Source of the DNA: Tabrizicola sp. TH137
GTDB taxonomy: Bacteria > Pseudomonadota > Alphaproteobacteria > Rhodobacterales > Rhodobacteraceae
Length of the DNA stretch: 64,000 nucleotides
Assembly (NCBI RefSeq): GCF_002855575.1
Contig: NZ_PKRQ01000004.1
Location: forward strand, 62,001 to 126,000
Direction: 5' to 3'
The notes under the pieces are model-generated. The model had not been told where the DNA came from, made no database searches, and saw only the letters and a list, made by a program, of their open reading frames with translations. Shown here in pieces: positions 43,481 through 54,498 of the stretch (positions within the stretch are counted from its first letter, which is position 1; each line of letters begins with the position of its first letter). Made by a program: the position numbers and the translations under genes.

Positions 43481-44866
43481 TCAGAAACGGAACCGCAGCC
43501 GCAACGGCCGCCCCTCGCGGATCAGGTCCAGCACCCAGACCCGCGCCCCCATCTCGGCCAGCGCCAGCACATCCGCAGGCGCCGTCACCGCCGCGCCATT
43601 GATGCCAAGCAGGATATCCCCCCGCTGCACCCCGGCCCGCGCCGACAGGTCCTCCGCCTGCCACACCGCCACGCCCTCGGCCTGCATCGGCAGACCCAGT
43701 TCCTCGATCACCGCCGGATTGATCCGCACCACGGTCAAGCCGCGCAGCCCCACATCCGCGATGACCGTCATCTGTTCGCGCGGCGGATCGTCCGGCGCCG
43801 GGGCCAGCACCATCATGGCCTGCTTCGCCTCTCCGTCCCGCAGCCAGACAATCTCGGCCTCGGTCCCCACCCCCAGCGCCGCCATGCGAAAGATCACCTC
43901 CTGCGGCGTGTTCGTCGGCTCCCCTCCGAGGGACAGGATCACATCCCCCGGCCGCAACCCCGCAGCCGCAAAGGGACTTTTCGGATGAACCTCGGAAATC
44001 ACCACGCCATCCGGCCGCGCCAGACCAAGGCTCTCGGCCAGCGCCGCATCCATCGCCTGCCCCGTCACCCCCGCCCAGGGCCGGGCAAAGCGCGTGGCTC
44101 CCGCCTCGGCCTGCGCCACGATGCTCTGCACCAAATTGGCGGGTATCGCAAAGCCGATCCCGTTCGACCCGCCCCCCCGCGTCAGGATCGCCGTGTTGAT
44201 CCCCACCAGCCGCCCCTGCACATCCACCAGCGCCCCGCCCGAATTGCCCGGGTTGATCGCCGCATCGGTCTGGATGAAATATCCCCGCCCATCCCCCACC
44301 TGCAAGGCAGACCGCGCCAGCCCCGACACGATGCCCGACGAAACCGTCTGCCCCACCCCGAACGGGTTGCCGATTGCCAGCACCAGATCGCCCACCTCCA
44401 GCTCGTCGGAATTCCGCATCTCAAGGAATGGCAGCGCCTCCGCCTGACGCAACCGCAGCACCGCCAGATCGCTCTCCTCATCGCCCAGGATCACATCCGC
44501 CGCGAATTCCCGCCGGTCGTTCAGCACGACACGAATCTCCGTCGCCTGCCCCACCACGTGATAGTTCGACACCACGATCCCGTCCGCGCTCACGATCACA
44601 CCCGACCCCAGCGAATTCTGAATGCGCGGCTGGGCGGGCCCCAGCGCCTCGAAGAACTGGTTGAAGAAGGGATCATCGGCAAAGGGCGACCGCCGCTCCT
44701 GCACGATGCGCGTGGCATAGATGTTCACAACTGCCGGCGCCGCCGCCTTCACGACAGGCGCGAAAGACAAGGAAATCTCGGCCTCGCTGGCGGGAACGGC
44801 AGTTTGCGCCAGGCCAGCGACAGGCAAAAGCGACAGGACAGCAGCAAGACAAAGGTTGCGAAACAT
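43481..44866 (-). CDS. Do/DegQ-type periplasmic serine protease
   Basis: The 461-aa protein has a signal peptide (MFRNLCLAAVLSLLPVAGLA) and a trypsin-like domain with the catalytic triad: H in VSNYHVVG, D in ESDLAVLR and S in NPGNSGGALV. Two PDZ domains follow (about 260-340 and 370-455). It degrades or refolds damaged envelope proteins. GAGGGAAAG precedes ATG 44866. It lies downstream of rplQ after a terminator-like hairpin. Confidence 0.92.
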   Translation of the reverse strand: MFRNLCLAAVLSLLPVAGLAQTAVPASEAEISLSFAPVVKAAAPAVVNIYATRIVQERRSPFADDPFFNQFFEALGPAQPRIQNSLGSGVIVSADGIVVSNYHVVGQATEIRVVLNDRREFAADVILGDEESDLAVLRLRQAEALPFLEMRNSDELEVGDLVLAIGNPFGVGQTVSSGIVSGLARSALQVGDGRGYFIQTDAAINPGNSGGALVDVQGRLVGINTAILTRGGGSNGIGFAIPANLVQSIVAQAEAGATRFARPWAGVTGQAMDAALAESLGLARPDGVVISEVHPKSPFAAAGLRPGDVILSLGGEPTNTPQEVIFRMAALGVGTEAEIVWLRDGEAKQAMMVLAPAPDDPPREQMTVIADVGLRGLTVVRINPAVIEELGLPMQAEGVAVWQAEDLSARAGVQRGDILLGINGAAVTAPADVLALAEMGARVWVLDLIREGRPLRLRFRF

Positions 44867-44930
44867 AGGCTTTCCCTCGGATGGTCCGGCCCCCGATATG
44901 CGCCTGCAATCCACCCGCATCAATGGGAAA

Positions 44931-44951
44931 GGCCCGCCACAGGGGCGGGCC
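44931..44951 (-). terminator. intrinsic terminator after rplQ
   Basis: An 8-bp stem GGCCCGCC/GGCGGGCC with a 5-nt loop is followed on the minus strand by TTTCCC. It lies 26 bp past the rplQ stop and probably ends the ribosomal transcript. Confidence 0.68.
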
Positions 44952-44976
44952 TTCCGATCCTGTCAGCGCCGAAGGA

Positions 44977-45396
44977 TCAATCCTCGGCGGCTTCCTCGGC
45001 CTCGACGCGGGCGCGATCCGCGGCGCCCTTGGCGCTGGTGTCGCGGTCAACGAATTCGATGATCGCCATCGGGGCCATGTCGCCAAAGCGGAACCCGGCT
45101 TTCAACACGCGCAGGTAACCACCATTGCGGGTCTTGTAGCGGGGGCCCAGGATGGCAAACAGCCGCTCCACATGGCGGTCTTCCTTCAACTGCGCTGCGG
45201 CCTGACGGCGCGCATGCAGATCGCCGCGCTTGGCCAGCGTGATCAGCTTCTCGACGATCGGACGCAGTTCCTTGGCCTTCGGCAGGGTCGTCTTGATCTG
45301 CTCATGCTCGATCAGCGAGCCGGCCATGTTGGCGAACAGCGCCTTGCGGTGTTCGTGGGTACGGTTCAGGCGGCGGTAGCCGCGGGCGTGACGCAT
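44977..45396 (-). CDS. rplQ: 50S ribosomal protein L17
   Basis: The 139-aa protein begins [20 protein letters not shown] and contains the core [20 protein letters not shown]. The C-terminal acidic extension is usual in alphaproteobacteria. L17 binds 23S rRNA in the large subunit. Last gene of the cluster. Confidence 0.98.
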   Translation of the reverse strand: MRHARGYRRLNRTHEHRKALFANMAGSLIEHEQIKTTLPKAKELRPIVEKLITLAKRGDLHARRQAAAQLKEDRHVERLFAILGPRYKTRNGGYLRVLKAGFRFGDMAPMAIIEFVDRDTSAKGAADRARVEAEEAAED

Positions 45397-45499
45397 GGGT
45401 ATCTCCTATCGCGTTTTGCTTTGTGTTGCCCCCCGTGCGTTGCGGGGGGCGTCGTTGGGGCGGATTTGCCCATGTTTTCCCCGGCATCCCGGGCATTCC

Positions 45500-45523
45500 G
45501 TAGGGCGGGGTTCACCCCGCCCC
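45500..45523. repeat. GTAG-type REP-like palindrome
   Basis: A 24-bp sequence begins GTAGGGCGGGG and closes with CACCCCGCCCC, a palindrome with a GTAG head as in REP elements. It lies between rplQ and rpoA, 3 bp before the rpoA end. Confidence 0.7.
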
Positions 45524-45526
45524 GCG

Positions 45527-46543
45527 TCAGAACTGGTCCTCGAAGCGCTTGGCCAGATCCTCGATGTTCTCCGGCGGCCAATCCTCGACTTCCATGCCAA
45601 GGTGCAGGCCCATGCCCGAAAGCACTTCCTTGATCTCGTTCAGCGACTTGCGGCCAAAGTTCGGCGTCCGCAGCATCTCGGCTTCGGTCTTCTGGATCAG
45701 ATCGCCGATATAGACGATGTTGTCGTTCTTCAGACAGTTGGCCGAACGGACCGAAAGCTCCAGCTCGTCCACCTTCTTCAGAAGCAGCGGGTTGAACTCC
45801 AGCCCCGCATCCACTTCGCCCGCCTTCGCCGACTCGGGTTCGTCGAAATTCACGAATATCGAAAGCTGGTCCTGAAGGATACGCGCAGCATAGGCCACGG
45901 CGTCATCCGGGGTCAGCGATCCATCCGTCTCGATCTTCATGGTCAGCTTGTCATAGTCCAGCACCTGCCCCTCGCGGGTGGGCTGCACTTCGTAAGACAC
46001 CTTCTTGACCGGCGAATAGATCGCGTCGATCGGGATCAGACCGATGGGCGCATCCTCGGGGCGGTTCTTGTCAGCCGAGACATAGCCCTTGCCGGTATTC
46101 ACCGTCAGTTCCATGAACACGTCTGCGCCGTCATCCAGGTGGCAGATCACGTGGTCCTTGTTCAGAACCTCGATCCCGTTGCTCTCCGAAATGTCGCCCG
46201 CCGTCACCACGCCCGGCCCCTTGGCCGAGATCGACAGGCGCTTCGGCCCCTCGACTTCCATCTTCAGGCTCACGCCCTTCAGGTTCAGCACGATGTCGGT
46301 GACATCCTCGCGCACGCCCGCCACGCTGGAAAACTCGTGCAGCACGTTGTCGATCTGCACCGAGGTAATGGCCGCGCCCTGAAGCGACGACAGCAGCACG
46401 CGCCGCAGCGCATTGCCCAGCGTCAGGCCGAAGCCCCGCTCCAGCGGCTCGGCGATCACCGTCGCCACGCGCGCGGGGTCAGCACCGGGCTTGACCACGA
46501 GTTGCGTCGGCTTGATGAGTTCCTGCCAGTTCTTGTGGATCAT
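45527..46543 (-). CDS. rpoA: DNA-directed RNA polymerase subunit alpha
   Basis: The 338-aa protein has the N-terminal assembly domain ([20 protein letters not shown] followed by [12 protein letters not shown]) and the C-terminal domain with helix-hairpin-helix residues [20 protein letters not shown] that contact UP elements and activators. ATG 46543 gives the conserved [12 protein letters not shown]. It follows rpsK by 116 bp with a hairpin in between. Confidence 0.99.
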   Translation of the reverse strand: MIHKNWQELIKPTQLVVKPGADPARVATVIAEPLERGFGLTLGNALRRVLLSSLQGAAITSVQIDNVLHEFSSVAGVREDVTDIVLNLKGVSLKMEVEGPKRLSISAKGPGVVTAGDISESNGIEVLNKDHVICHLDDGADVFMELTVNTGKGYVSADKNRPEDAPIGLIPIDAIYSPVKKVSYEVQPTREGQVLDYDKLTMKIETDGSLTPDDAVAYAARILQDQLSIFVNFDEPESAKAGEVDAGLEFNPLLLKKVDELELSVRSANCLKNDNIVYIGDLIQKTEAEMLRTPNFGRKSLNEIKEVLSGMGLHLGMEVEDWPPENIEDLAKRFEDQF

Positions 46544-46617
46544 GCTTTCGCCTCCATACCAGTCCGCAGCCCATGTCCAGATAGCGGCGGACGCCCGAGG
46601 ATCAGAAATAGCTGAAA

Positions 46618-46643
46618 CGGGCCGCACCATCCGGCACGGCCCG
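46618..46643 (-). terminator. intercistronic hairpin between rpsK and rpoA
   Basis: CGGGCCG (46618-46624) and CGGCCCG (46637-46643) form a 7-bp stem with a 12-nt loop, followed on the minus strand by TTTC. It may attenuate rather than stop transcription into rpoA. Confidence 0.5.
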
Positions 46644-46659
46644 CCTTATTCAAAACGGC

Positions 46660-47058
46660 TTAGACGCGGCGGCGCTTCGGCGGGCGGCAGCCATTATGCG
46701 CCAGCGGGGTCACGTCACGGATCGAGGTGATGTTGAACCCAACGGCGGCCAGCGCGCGCAGCGCCGACTCGCGGCCCGAACCCGGGCCCTGCACTTCGAC
46801 TTCCAGCGTCTTCACGCCATGTTCCTGCGCCTTGCGGCCCGCATCCTCGGCGGCCATCTGGGCGGCATAGGGCGTGGACTTCCGCGACCCTTTGAAGCCC
46901 ATCGTGCCTGCCGACGACCACGAGATCGCATTGCCCTGCACGTCGGAAATCAGGATCTTGGTGTTGTTGAAGGACGAATTCACATGCGCCACGCCAGCGG
47001 CGATGTTCTTGCGTTCCTTGCGCTTGGTGCGCGCTGCGGATTTGGTATCACGTGCCAT
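46660..47058 (-). CDS. rpsK: 30S ribosomal protein S11
   Basis: The 132-aa S11 protein has [33 protein letters not shown] and the end [18 protein letters not shown], which is the family signature. It sits in the platform of the small subunit near the E site. Upstream rpsM ends 15 bp away. Confidence 0.99.
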   Translation of the reverse strand: MARDTKSAARTKRKERKNIAAGVAHVNSSFNNTKILISDVQGNAISWSSAGTMGFKGSRKSTPYAAQMAAEDAGRKAQEHGVKTLEVEVQGPGSGRESALRALAAVGFNITSIRDVTPLAHNGCRPPKRRRV

Positions 47059-47073
47059 ATCTGAACGCTCCCC

Positions 47074-47442
47074 TTACTTCTTCTTGCCGGCGATGGGCTT
47101 CGCCGGGCCCTTGCGGGTGCGGGCGTTGGTGTGGGTGCGCTGGCCGCGAACCGGCAGGTTCTTGCGGTGACGCAGGCCGCGATAGCAACCCAGGTCCATC
47201 AGACGCTTGATGTTCATCGAAACTTCGCGGCGCAGGTCGCCCTCGACGGTGAAGTTCGCGTCGATGAATTCGCGGATGGCCAGCACTTCGGCATCCGAAA
47301 GCTGGTTGACGCGGCGCGCGCGGTCGATGTTCAGCGAGTTGCAGATGATTTCCGCATTATGCGGGCCGATCCCGGTGATATAGGTCAGGGCAATCGGCAC
47401 CCGCTTCTGGGTGGGGATGTTGACGCCAGCAATACGTGCCAC
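47074..47442 (-). CDS. rpsM: 30S ribosomal protein S13
   Basis: The 122-aa S13 protein starts at GTG (reads [20 protein letters not shown]) with AAGGA upstream and ends [15 protein letters not shown]. Length and motif [20 protein letters not shown] fit. It contacts tRNA and forms a subunit bridge. Confidence 0.98.
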   Translation of the reverse strand: MARIAGVNIPTQKRVPIALTYITGIGPHNAEIICNSLNIDRARRVNQLSDAEVLAIREFIDANFTVEGDLRREVSMNIKRLMDLGCYRGLRHRKNLPVRGQRTHTNARTRKGPAKPIAGKKK

Positions 47443-47630
47443 GCGTATGTTCCTTTTCGTTGCGGTTCCGTGATGCCAGAACCTTTTTTCACAACTCCGG
47501 CGGCGCAGGTCTCCCCATTCCACCGATTCGATCTGACCGGCCAAGCATCAATATGGCCGGACGATTCCCTTGCGGGACGCCGTGCTGTATGGGCTTTTCC
47601 CCCGCCCGTCAAGGGCGCGGGACGGCATTC

Positions 47631-48281
47631 TCAGGCTTTGTCAAGCAGGGATGCGATGGCTTCCGAAACCGCGTCCATTTCCGCCAGCCCGTCCACGGCG
47701 GAAAGCTGGTTCTTGGCGTAGTAATAGCCGATCAGGGGCGAGGTCTTCTTGTAGTACTCCATCAGCCGCTGCTTCAGCGCGTCCTCGTTGTCATCCGCCC
47801 GCTTGCGCATGTCGGTCGATCCGCAGACATCGCAGACTCCCGCCACCTTCGGGGGCCGCGTGACCTCGTGATAGACCTCGCCGCAATTGCCGCAGGTGAA
47901 ACGCCCGGTGATCCGCGCGACCAGCGCCGCATCGTCCACCTGCATCTCGATCACGGCATCCAGCGTCTGCCCGGTGCGGTTCATCAACTCGGCAAGCGCA
48001 TCCGCCTGTTTGAGCGTGCGGGGAAACCCGTCGAAGATGAAACCGCCGCCCGCATGGCCGGTGATCTTCTCCTCGATCAGGCCGATGACGATCTCATCCG
48101 TCACGAGCTCGCCCCGCGCCATGACTTCCGCCACGCGGTTGCCCATCTCGGTGCCGCTGGTCTTGGCCTCTCGCAGCATGTCGCCGGTCGAAAGCTGGAC
48201 CATCCCGCGCTCTTCCACCAGACGCTTGGCCTGAGTGCCCTTCCCCGCCCCCGGCGGGCCCAGAAGAATGATGTTCACCAT
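47631..48281 (-). CDS. adk: adenylate kinase (zinc-lid type)
   Basis: The 216-aa enzyme has P-loop [13 protein letters not shown], the AMP-binding region STGDMLREA and the lid domain with a zinc-binding tetracysteine CGNCG...CDVCG. It interconverts AMP, ADP and ATP. ATG 48281 is the conserved start. It lies 10 bp after secY and is transcribed with it, as in many bacteria. Confidence 0.97.
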   Translation of the reverse strand: MVNIILLGPPGAGKGTQAKRLVEERGMVQLSTGDMLREAKTSGTEMGNRVAEVMARGELVTDEIVIGLIEEKITGHAGGGFIFDGFPRTLKQADALAELMNRTGQTLDAVIEMQVDDAALVARITGRFTCGNCGEVYHEVTRPPKVAGVCDVCGSTDMRKRADDNEDALKQRLMEYYKKTSPLIGYYYAKNQLSAVDGLAEMDAVSEAIASLLDKA

Positions 48282-48291
48282 GGGACCGACC

Positions 48292-49650
48292 TCAGCGCCG
48301 CGCCGGCGCCTTGGGCGCAGTCCGCTTCTTCCCGCGCAGGTTCGACTTCTCGATAAGCCCCTCATACTGATGCGCCAGAAGATGCGATTGCACCTGGTTG
48401 ATCGTGTCCATCGTCACCGACACCACGATCAGGACCGACGTCCCGCCGAAATAGAAGGGCAGCCCCACCTGTGCGATCAGAACCTCGGGCAGCAGACAGA
48501 CCGCCGTCAGATAGGCCGACCCCAGCACAAGGATGCGGGTCACCACATAATCCAGGTATTCCTCGGTCTTCTTGCCGGGGCGGATGCCGGGAATGAACCC
48601 GTTCTGGCTCTTCAGGTTCTCGGCCACATCCTCCACCTTGAACGACACGTTCGACGTGTAGAAATAGGTGAAGAAGACAATCATCGCCGCCATCGCCAAC
48701 AGGTGCAGCGGCTGCCCATAGCCCAGATAGGCCATCAAAGTGGACAGGACCGGGTTCGTATCCTGGCCCGAGAAGGTGCCGATGGTCGTCGGCAGCAGCA
48801 GGAGCGACGACGCAAAGATCGCTGGGATCACCCCCGCCGGGTTCACCTTCACCGGCAGGTGCGACGACCCGCCATCATAGATCTTCATCCCCACCTGACG
48901 GCGCGGATACTGGATATGGATCTTGCGAAGGGCGCGTTCCATGAACACCACGAAGGCGATGACCGCGATCACCATCACGATGATCCCAAGGATGAGCGGC
49001 GTCGAAATCGCACCCGACCGGCCCTGTTCGAAGAACTGCACCAGCGCGGCCGGAATCTCCGCCACGATCCCCACGAAGATGATCAGCGAAATGCCGTTCC
49101 CGATGCCGCGCGCGGTGATCTGCTCGCCCAGCCACATCAGGAACATCGTGCCGCCGACAAGGGTGATCACGCAGGCCAGCTTGAAGAACAGCCCCGGCTC
49201 ATGCGCCAGGCCGCCCGCCTCGATCGACACGGCGATCCCCCAGGCCTGGAAGATGGCCAGCCCCACCGTGCCATAGCGCGTGTACTGGTTCAGCTTCTTC
49301 CGCCCCTGCTCGCCTTCCTTCTTGAGCTGCTCCAGCGACGGCACCATGGCCGCCAGAAGCTGCACGATGATGGAGGCGCTGATATAGGGCATGATCCCCA
49401 GCGCAAAGATGCCCATCCGGCTGATCGCACCGCCGGTGAACAGGTTCAGCATGCCGCCGATGCCCTGCGTCGCCTGCGTCATGAACTCGCGCAGCGCCGT
49501 GCCGTCGATGCCGGGCACGGGGATATAGGTCCCCAGCCGATAGACGATCAGCAGCCCGAGGGTGAAGAAGATGCGCTGACGAAGATCGGTCGCCTTGCCT
49601 AGGGCGGACCAGCTCAGGTTCGCCGCCATTTGCTCTGCAGCAGATGCCAT
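48292..49650 (-). CDS. secY: preprotein translocase subunit SecY
   Basis: The 452-aa protein has about ten transmembrane segments, an N-terminal [19 protein letters not shown], the plug region and [21 protein letters not shown] of the family. It forms the Sec channel with SecE and SecG. The start is taken as ATG 49650 ([11 protein letters not shown]), the conserved N-terminus; ATG 49668 would add six residues. Confidence 0.97.
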   Translation of the reverse strand: MASAAEQMAANLSWSALGKATDLRQRIFFTLGLLIVYRLGTYIPVPGIDGTALREFMTQATQGIGGMLNLFTGGAISRMGIFALGIMPYISASIIVQLLAAMVPSLEQLKKEGEQGRKKLNQYTRYGTVGLAIFQAWGIAVSIEAGGLAHEPGLFFKLACVITLVGGTMFLMWLGEQITARGIGNGISLIIFVGIVAEIPAALVQFFEQGRSGAISTPLILGIIVMVIAVIAFVVFMERALRKIHIQYPRRQVGMKIYDGGSSHLPVKVNPAGVIPAIFASSLLLLPTTIGTFSGQDTNPVLSTLMAYLGYGQPLHLLAMAAMIVFFTYFYTSNVSFKVEDVAENLKSQNGFIPGIRPGKKTEEYLDYVVTRILVLGSAYLTAVCLLPEVLIAQVGLPFYFGGTSVLIVVSVTMDTINQVQSHLLAHQYEGLIEKSNLRGKKRTAPKAPARR

Positions 49651-49751
49651 GCCGAGGACTCTTTTCATGGAGGCGCCGCCGAACCGTTTTCCGGTCGGCG
49701 GCGCGGGAAAACTAGGGGTTATGTAAGCGGTCTGCCGACCGCTCACAACCG

Positions 49752-50231
49752 TTATTCAGCCGCAGCAGCCGCCGATGCCTTCACGGTGATCGAACCGCCC
49801 GCCTTCTGCACCGCCTCGATGGCCGAGGCAGAAGCGCCGGTGACCACCAGCGTGACCTTGGACTTGATCTCGCCCTTGGCCAGAACGCGGATGCCGTCCC
49901 GCTTGTTCGAGGTCACACCCGCCGCAACCAGCGCGTCCTCGGTGATCTCGGATTTCGCGTCCAGCTTGCCCAGGCCGATGAACTTCTCGATCATGCCAAG
50001 GTTGACCACCGCATATTCCAGGCGGTTCGGCTTGTTGAAGCCGCGCTTGGGCAGGCGGCGGTACAGCGGCATCTGGCCGCCTTCATAGCCACCGATGGCC
50101 ACGCCCGAACGGGACTTCTGGCCCTTGATCCCGCGCCCGGCGGTCTTGCCCTTGCCCGAACCCGGGCCGCGCGCCACGCGCTTCTGCTTGCGGGCGGCGC
50201 CGTCATTGTCACGCAGTTCATTCAGTTTCAT
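49752..50231 (-). CDS. rplO: 50S ribosomal protein L15
   Basis: The 159-aa protein has the N-terminal [20 protein letters not shown] and the conserved [18 protein letters not shown] followed by RRLPKRGF. L15 is assembled late in the large subunit. It is followed by secY after 101 bp. Confidence 0.98.
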   Translation of the reverse strand: MKLNELRDNDGAARKQKRVARGPGSGKGKTAGRGIKGQKSRSGVAIGGYEGGQMPLYRRLPKRGFNKPNRLEYAVVNLGMIEKFIGLGKLDAKSEITEDALVAAGVTSNKRDGIRVLAKGEIKSKVTLVVTGASASAIEAVQKAGGSITVKASAAAAAE

Positions 50232-50339
50232 GTCGCATACTCCTTGGCCGGAAGGGCCCCGCCTGCGACGGATGGGGCCAACACGGCATTTCTTGCTTGT
50301 TTCAGGTCGGGCCTCGCGGCCCCCCTACTTAATGGCAAA

Positions 50340-50365
50340 GGGCGCGCAGGTTTCCCCGCGCGCCC
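50340..50365. terminator. GC-rich hairpin between rpmD and rplO
   Basis: GGGCGCGC (50340-50347) pairs with GCGCGCCC (50358-50365) across a 10-nt loop. There is no T tract, so it may be a pause or stability element rather than a terminator. A REP-like palindrome follows at 50374. Confidence 0.4.
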
Positions 50366-50373
50366 CCGAAACC

Positions 50374-50397
50374 GTAGGGTGCGTGCTCGCACGCACC
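50374..50397. repeat. GTAG-type REP-like palindrome
   Basis: A 24-bp palindrome with head GTAGGGTGCGTGC and closing GCACGCACC lies 7 bp before the rpmD end, in the spacer toward rplO. Same family as copies at 57136, 63265 and 63297. Confidence 0.75.
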
Positions 50398-50404
50398 GTC
50401 CCGA

Positions 50405-50599
50405 TCACCCACGCTCTTCGATGATCTTCACGAGGTGCGAGATCGAATTCACCATGCCGCGCACCGAAGGGGTGTCCTCCAGCTCGCGGGTGCGGTGCAT
50501 CTTGTTCAGGCCCAGACCCTTCAGGGTCGCGGTCTGGATGGCCGGGCGGCGGGCGGCCGAAGCCACCTGCTTCACGACGATGGTCTTCTTAGCGGTCAT
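50405..50599 (-). CDS. rpmD: 50S ribosomal protein L30
   Basis: The 64-aa protein has the L30 core ([40 protein letters not shown]) and typical end. It is separated from rpsE by only 3 bp. Confidence 0.97.
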   Translation of the reverse strand: MTAKKTIVVKQVASAARRPAIQTATLKGLGLNKMHRTRELEDTPSVRGMVNSISHLVKIIEERG

Positions 50600-50602
50600 C
50601 TA

Positions 50603-51175
50603 TCAGCCCTCCACAGCTTCGGCTTCGGGCTTCTTCAGGATGTCCGCCACCTTCTTGCCACGGCGGCTGGCGACGTGACGGGGCGAGGATTCCTGCTTCA
50701 GACCGTCGATCGTGGCACGGATCATGTTGTAGGGGTTCTGCGACCCGATGGATTTCGCCACCACGTCCTGCACGCCCAGCATCTCGAACACGGCGCGCAT
50801 CGGACCACCGGCGATGATCCCGGTCCCGGCGACGGCCGTCCGCATCACCACCTTGCCCGCGCCATGACGCCCTTCGATGTCATGGTGCAGCGTACGGCTG
50901 TCCTTCAGCGGCACGCGGATGAGCGAGCGCTTGGCCTGTTCCGTCGCCTTGCGGATCGCTTCCGGCACTTCCTTGGCCTTGCCCTTGCCAAAGCCGACAC
51001 GGCCGCGCTGGTCGCCCACGACAACCAGAGCCGCAAAGCCAAAGCGCTTGCCGCCCTTCACGGTTTTCGAGACGCGGTTGATCGCGACCAGACGGTCGGC
51101 GAATTCCGGGTTTTCTTCCGGGCGGTTGTCGCGACGGTCGTCACGGCGCTCCCGGCGGTTTTCACGTTCTGCCAT
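50603..51175 (-). CDS. rpsE: 30S ribosomal protein S5
   Basis: The 190-aa protein has a charged N-terminal extension ([20 protein letters not shown]) and the S5 double-stranded RNA-binding region ([20 protein letters not shown]) followed by the fidelity-related loop [18 protein letters not shown] 51175 (MAEREN) chosen because AGGA precedes it. Helps accuracy and subunit assembly. Confidence 0.98.
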   Translation of the reverse strand: MAERENRRERRDDRRDNRPEENPEFADRLVAINRVSKTVKGGKRFGFAALVVVGDQRGRVGFGKGKAKEVPEAIRKATEQAKRSLIRVPLKDSRTLHHDIEGRHGAGKVVMRTAVAGTGIIAGGPMRAVFEMLGVQDVVAKSIGSQNPYNMIRATIDGLKQESSPRHVASRRGKKVADILKKPEAEAVEG

Positions 51176-51286
51176 ATGGCATTCCTTCATGTTGGCGCGG
51201 CAGCGCCGTTATGGGCCAATCCTGGTGGACCCTGCATGGCAGGCATCCCCGGATCATCGGGGCGGCGTCACCGCCGCCCACCGTCA

Positions 51287-51646
51287 TCAGAACTTCAGGC
51301 CGCCTTCACGGGCAGCATCGGCAAGCGCCTTGATCTTCCCGTGGAAGATGAACCCGCCGCGGTCGAAATAGCATTCTTCCACGCCGGCCTTCTTCGCCCG
51401 CTCGGCAATCGCAGCACCGATCTTGGCCGCAGCCTCGATGTTGTTCTTGCCCACGACGCCCAGTTCCTTTTCGAGCGACGAGGCGGCGGCCACGGTGACC
51501 CCCTTCACGTCGTCGATCAACTGGACGCTGATGTTCTTGTTGGACCGATGGACCGAAAGGCGCAGGCGCCCATTGGCCATCGACTTGATCTTGTTCCGGA
51601 CGCGCAGGCGGCGCTTGAGGAACAGCTCTCTCTTGTTGTTCGCCAT
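51287..51646 (-). CDS. rplR: 50S ribosomal protein L18
   Basis: The 119-aa protein has the family core [18 protein letters not shown] and [20 protein letters not shown] followed by REGGLKF. It binds 5S rRNA. Upstream rplF is 11 bp away. Confidence 0.98.
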   Translation of the reverse strand: MANNKRELFLKRRLRVRNKIKSMANGRLRLSVHRSNKNISVQLIDDVKGVTVAAASSLEKELGVVGKNNIEAAAKIGAAIAERAKKAGVEECYFDRGGFIFHGKIKALADAAREGGLKF

Positions 51647-51657
51647 TTTTGCGCCCC

Positions 51658-52191
51658 TTACTTCTTCTTGCCTTCCTTGCGGAAGATGTACTCATCCTTG
51701 TAGCGGATGCCCTTGCCCTTGTAGGGCTCGGGGCGCTTCCACTCGCGGATGTTCGCGGCCACCTGACCGACCTGCTGCTGGTCAATGCCTTCCACGGTGA
51801 TCTCGGTCTGCTTCGGAGAGGTGACGGTCACCCCCTTCGGCACTTCGAAATTCACTTCGTGGCTATAGCCCAGCGACAGCTTCAGAACGTTTCCGGCCAT
51901 CGCGGCGCGGTAACCCACGCCCTGGATTTCCAGATCCTTCTTGAAGCCTTCGGTCACCCCGGTAACGAGGTTCGCCACCATGGACCGCACCATCCCCCAT
52001 TGCTGGCGGGCGCGCTTGGACGTGCCACGCGGCGTCACCTTGACGGTGGTGCCGTCGATGGTGATCGTCACGTCGTCGCCAGCGGTGAAGGTCCGGGTGC
52101 CTTTCGGCCCCTTCACTTCGATGGTCTGGCCAGAGATCGAAGCCGAAACGCCCTTGGGGAGTTCGACGGGTTTCTTGCCGATACGAGACAT
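51658..52191 (-). CDS. rplF: 50S ribosomal protein L6
   Basis: The 177-aa protein has the duplicated L6 fold with [19 protein letters not shown] at the start and GVDQQQ-like/[20 protein letters not shown] near the C-terminus. It lies near the GTPase-associated centre. ATG 52191 is the conserved start. Confidence 0.98.
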   Translation of the reverse strand: MSRIGKKPVELPKGVSASISGQTIEVKGPKGTRTFTAGDDVTITIDGTTVKVTPRGTSKRARQQWGMVRSMVANLVTGVTEGFKKDLEIQGVGYRAAMAGNVLKLSLGYSHEVNFEVPKGVTVTSPKQTEITVEGIDQQQVGQVAANIREWKRPEPYKGKGIRYKDEYIFRKEGKKK

Positions 52192-52201
52192 GCCATCCTC
52201 C

Positions 52202-52600
52202 TCAGAACACGGTGCAGAGGACTTCGCCGCCAACATTGGCAGAGCGAGCCGCTGCGTCCGACATCACGCCCTTCGGCGTGGAGACGATGGAAACGCCCAG
52301 ACCGTTGCGCACCGACGGGATGTCCTTGACACCCATGTAGACGCGACGGCCCGGCTTGGACACGCGCTTGAGTTCGCGGATCACGGGGGCGCCTTCGAAG
52401 TATTTCAGCGAGATCACCAGTTCGCCCTGGCCATTCTCGGTCGTCTTCTTCTCATAGCCGCGGATGTAGCCTTCCGCGGTCAGCACATCCAGCACCCAGA
52501 CGCGCAGCTTCGAGGCCGGCGACGAGACGGTGGATTTGCCGCGCATCTGCGCATTGCGGATGCGGGTCAGCATATCGCCGAGAGGATCGTTCATGGACAT
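52202..52600 (-). CDS. rpsH: 30S ribosomal protein S8
   Basis: The 132-aa protein has [20 protein letters not shown] and the C-terminal [21 protein letters not shown] of S8. It is a primary 16S rRNA-binding protein and the likely autoregulator of the spc half of the cluster, as known in other bacteria. Confidence 0.99.
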   Translation of the reverse strand: MSMNDPLGDMLTRIRNAQMRGKSTVSSPASKLRVWVLDVLTAEGYIRGYEKKTTENGQGELVISLKYFEGAPVIRELKRVSKPGRRVYMGVKDIPSVRNGLGVSIVSTPKGVMSDAAARSANVGGEVLCTVF

Positions 52601-52613
52601 CTGTGCTCCTCCC

Positions 52614-52919
52614 TTACCAGCTCGACTTCACCATGCCGGGGATCTGGCCGAAGGAGGCCAGTTCGCGCAGCATGATCCGCGAGAGTTTCAGCTTACGATA
52701 GTAAGCATGGGGACGGCCCGTCAGCTGGCAGCGGTTGTGCAGCCGGGTGGCGGACGAGTTGCGGGGCAGTTCGGCCAGTTTCAGAGTCGCCTTGAAGCGC
52801 TCTTCCATCGGCTTGGACTGGTCGTTGATCACCGCCTTCAGTGCCGCGCGCTTCGAAGCATGCTGCTTCACAAGCTTGGCGCGCTTCACTTCGCGGTTCA
52901 CCATGGATTTCTTTGCCAT
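52614..52919 (-). CDS. rpsN: 30S ribosomal protein S14
   Basis: The 101-aa form of S14 ([20 protein letters not shown] ... SSWMAR-like end replaced by IPGMVKSSW) lacks the zinc CxxC pairs of the short form, so it is the zinc-independent type. It sits in the small-subunit head. Confidence 0.98.
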   Translation of the reverse strand: MAKKSMVNREVKRAKLVKQHASKRAALKAVINDQSKPMEERFKATLKLAELPRNSSATRLHNRCQLTGRPHAYYRKLKLSRIMLRELASFGQIPGMVKSSW

Positions 52920-52937
52920 ATCTCAGGTTCCTCGCGC

Positions 52938-53498
52938 TTACGACGTGAAGGGCATGTTGAAATGCTTCAACAGCGCCTTGGCTTCCGCGTCGGTCTTGGC
53001 GGTGGTGCAGATGATGATGTCCATACCGAGCACTTCATCGACCTTGTCGAAGTTGATCTCGGGGAACACGATGTGCTCTTTCAGGCCCATGGCATAGTTG
53101 CCACGGCCGTCAAAGCTGTTGCCCTTCACGCCGCGGAAGTCGCGGACGCGCGGCAGCGCGATCGTGATCAGACGGTCGAGGAATTCATACATCCGGTCGC
53201 CGCGCAGGGTGACCTTGCACCCGAGAGGCATTTCTTCCCGCACACGGAAACCGGCGATGGATTTCTTCGCCTTGGTGATGACGGCCTTCTGGCCAGCGAT
53301 CAGAGACAGCTCTTCAGCGGCCTGCTTGACCTTCTTGCTGTCCTTCACCGCTTCGCCGACACCCATGTTCAGCACGATCTTCTCGAGCTTGGGGATCTGC
53401 ATGTCGTTCTTGTATCCGAACTCTTCCTTGATGGCAGGACGGATCTTCGAAGCGTATTCCGCCTTCAGGCGCGGGGTATAGGTGGCTGCGTCAAGCAT
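52938..53498 (-). CDS. rplE: 50S ribosomal protein L5
   Basis: The 186-aa protein has [20 protein letters not shown], and the end [20 protein letters not shown] typical of L5. It binds 5S rRNA and contacts P-site tRNA. The ATG overlaps the rplX stop by one base. Confidence 0.98.
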   Translation of the reverse strand: MLDAATYTPRLKAEYASKIRPAIKEEFGYKNDMQIPKLEKIVLNMGVGEAVKDSKKVKQAAEELSLIAGQKAVITKAKKSIAGFRVREEMPLGCKVTLRGDRMYEFLDRLITIALPRVRDFRGVKGNSFDGRGNYAMGLKEHIVFPEINFDKVDEVLGMDIIICTTAKTDAEAKALLKHFNMPFTS

Positions 53499-53803
53499 CA
53501 GATCGCCTCCCCGGTGGTCTTGGCGTAACGGATCTTCTTGTCGCCTTCCATGCGGAAGCCGACGCGGGTCGGTTTGCCGTTCTTGTCCACGATGGCCAGG
53601 TTCGACAGGTCGATCGGCAGCGCCACCGGCAGACGCCCGCCCTGCGAGGCGGCAGACTGCTTGGTGTGACGGATGGCGACATTCACGCCATCGACGATCG
53701 CCTTGTTGTCCTTCGGCATGACGGCGGAAATCTCGCCCTTCTTGCCCTTGTCCTTGCCGGTCAACACGATGACCGTGTCACCCTTCTTGAGCTTCGCAGC
53801 CAT
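53498..53803 (-). CDS. rplX: 50S ribosomal protein L24
   Basis: The 101-aa protein has the KOW motif [20 protein letters not shown]. Start ATG 53803 has GGAGG seven bases upstream and overlaps rplN by one base. L24 starts large-subunit assembly. Confidence 0.98.
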   Translation of the reverse strand: MAAKLKKGDTVIVLTGKDKGKKGEISAVMPKDNKAIVDGVNVAIRHTKQSAASQGGRLPVALPIDLSNLAIVDKNGKPTRVGFRMEGDKKIRYAKTTGEAI

Positions 53804-54171
53804 CACAGCACCTCCGGTGCCAGCGAGATGATCTTCATGAAGTTCTTCGCACGCAGCTCGCGCACGACCGGCCCGAAGATACGGGTGCCGACCGGTTCGC
53901 CCTGGTTGTTCAGGATGACGGCGGCATTGCGGTCGAAACGGATGGACGTGCCGTCTTCACGGCGGACTTCCTTGGCGGTGCGGACGACAACGGCCTTGCG
54001 GACGTCGCCCTTCTTCACGCGGCCCTTCGGAATTGCTTCCTTCACCGACACCACGATGATGTCGCCGACGGACGCATAGCGGCGGTGCGAACCGCCCAGA
54101 ACCTTGATGCACTGAACCCGGCGCGCGCCGGAGTTGTCAGCAACATCCAGATTGGTCTGCATCTGGATCAT
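53803..54171 (-). CDS. rplN: 50S ribosomal protein L14
   Basis: The 122-aa protein has [20 protein letters not shown] and the conserved core [18 protein letters not shown]14 contacts L19 and the 30S subunit. Confidence 0.99.
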   Translation of the reverse strand: MIQMQTNLDVADNSGARRVQCIKVLGGSHRRYASVGDIIVVSVKEAIPKGRVKKGDVRKAVVVRTAKEVRREDGTSIRFDRNAAVILNNQGEPVGTRIFGPVVRELRAKNFMKIISLAPEVL

Positions 54172-54252
54172 TGGGTTACTCCCGACCTTTGGGAACGGTC
54201 ATGATCTGCAACCGTCCCAGGGTTTCGTTCGTGTCGAACGGAGGTCCGAGGC

Positions 54253-54486
54253 TTACGCCTCGACGACCACCGTCCAACGTTTCGTCTTCGAGATGGGCGC
54301 GCACTCTTCGATGCGAACAGTGTCACCGACCTTGAACTTGTTGTGCTCGTCGTGGGCCCGGTACTTCTTGGACTTGCGGACGGTCTTTTGCAGCAGCGGG
54401 TGCTTGAAACGGCGCTCGACCAGAACGGTGATCGTCTGGGCGTTCTTGTCCGAGGTCACGACACCTTGCAGGATACGCTTGGGCAT
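54253..54486 (-). CDS. rpsQ: 30S ribosomal protein S17
   Basis: The 77-aa OB-fold protein starts [20 protein letters not shown] and includes the S17 motif [20 protein letters not shown]. It binds 16S rRNA early in assembly. 81 bp separate it from rplN. Confidence 0.98.
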   Translation of the reverse strand: MPKRILQGVVTSDKNAQTITVLVERRFKHPLLQKTVRKSKKYRAHDEHNKFKVGDTVRIEECAPISKTKRWTVVVEA

Positions 54487-54498
54487 TTCGTGGTCCTC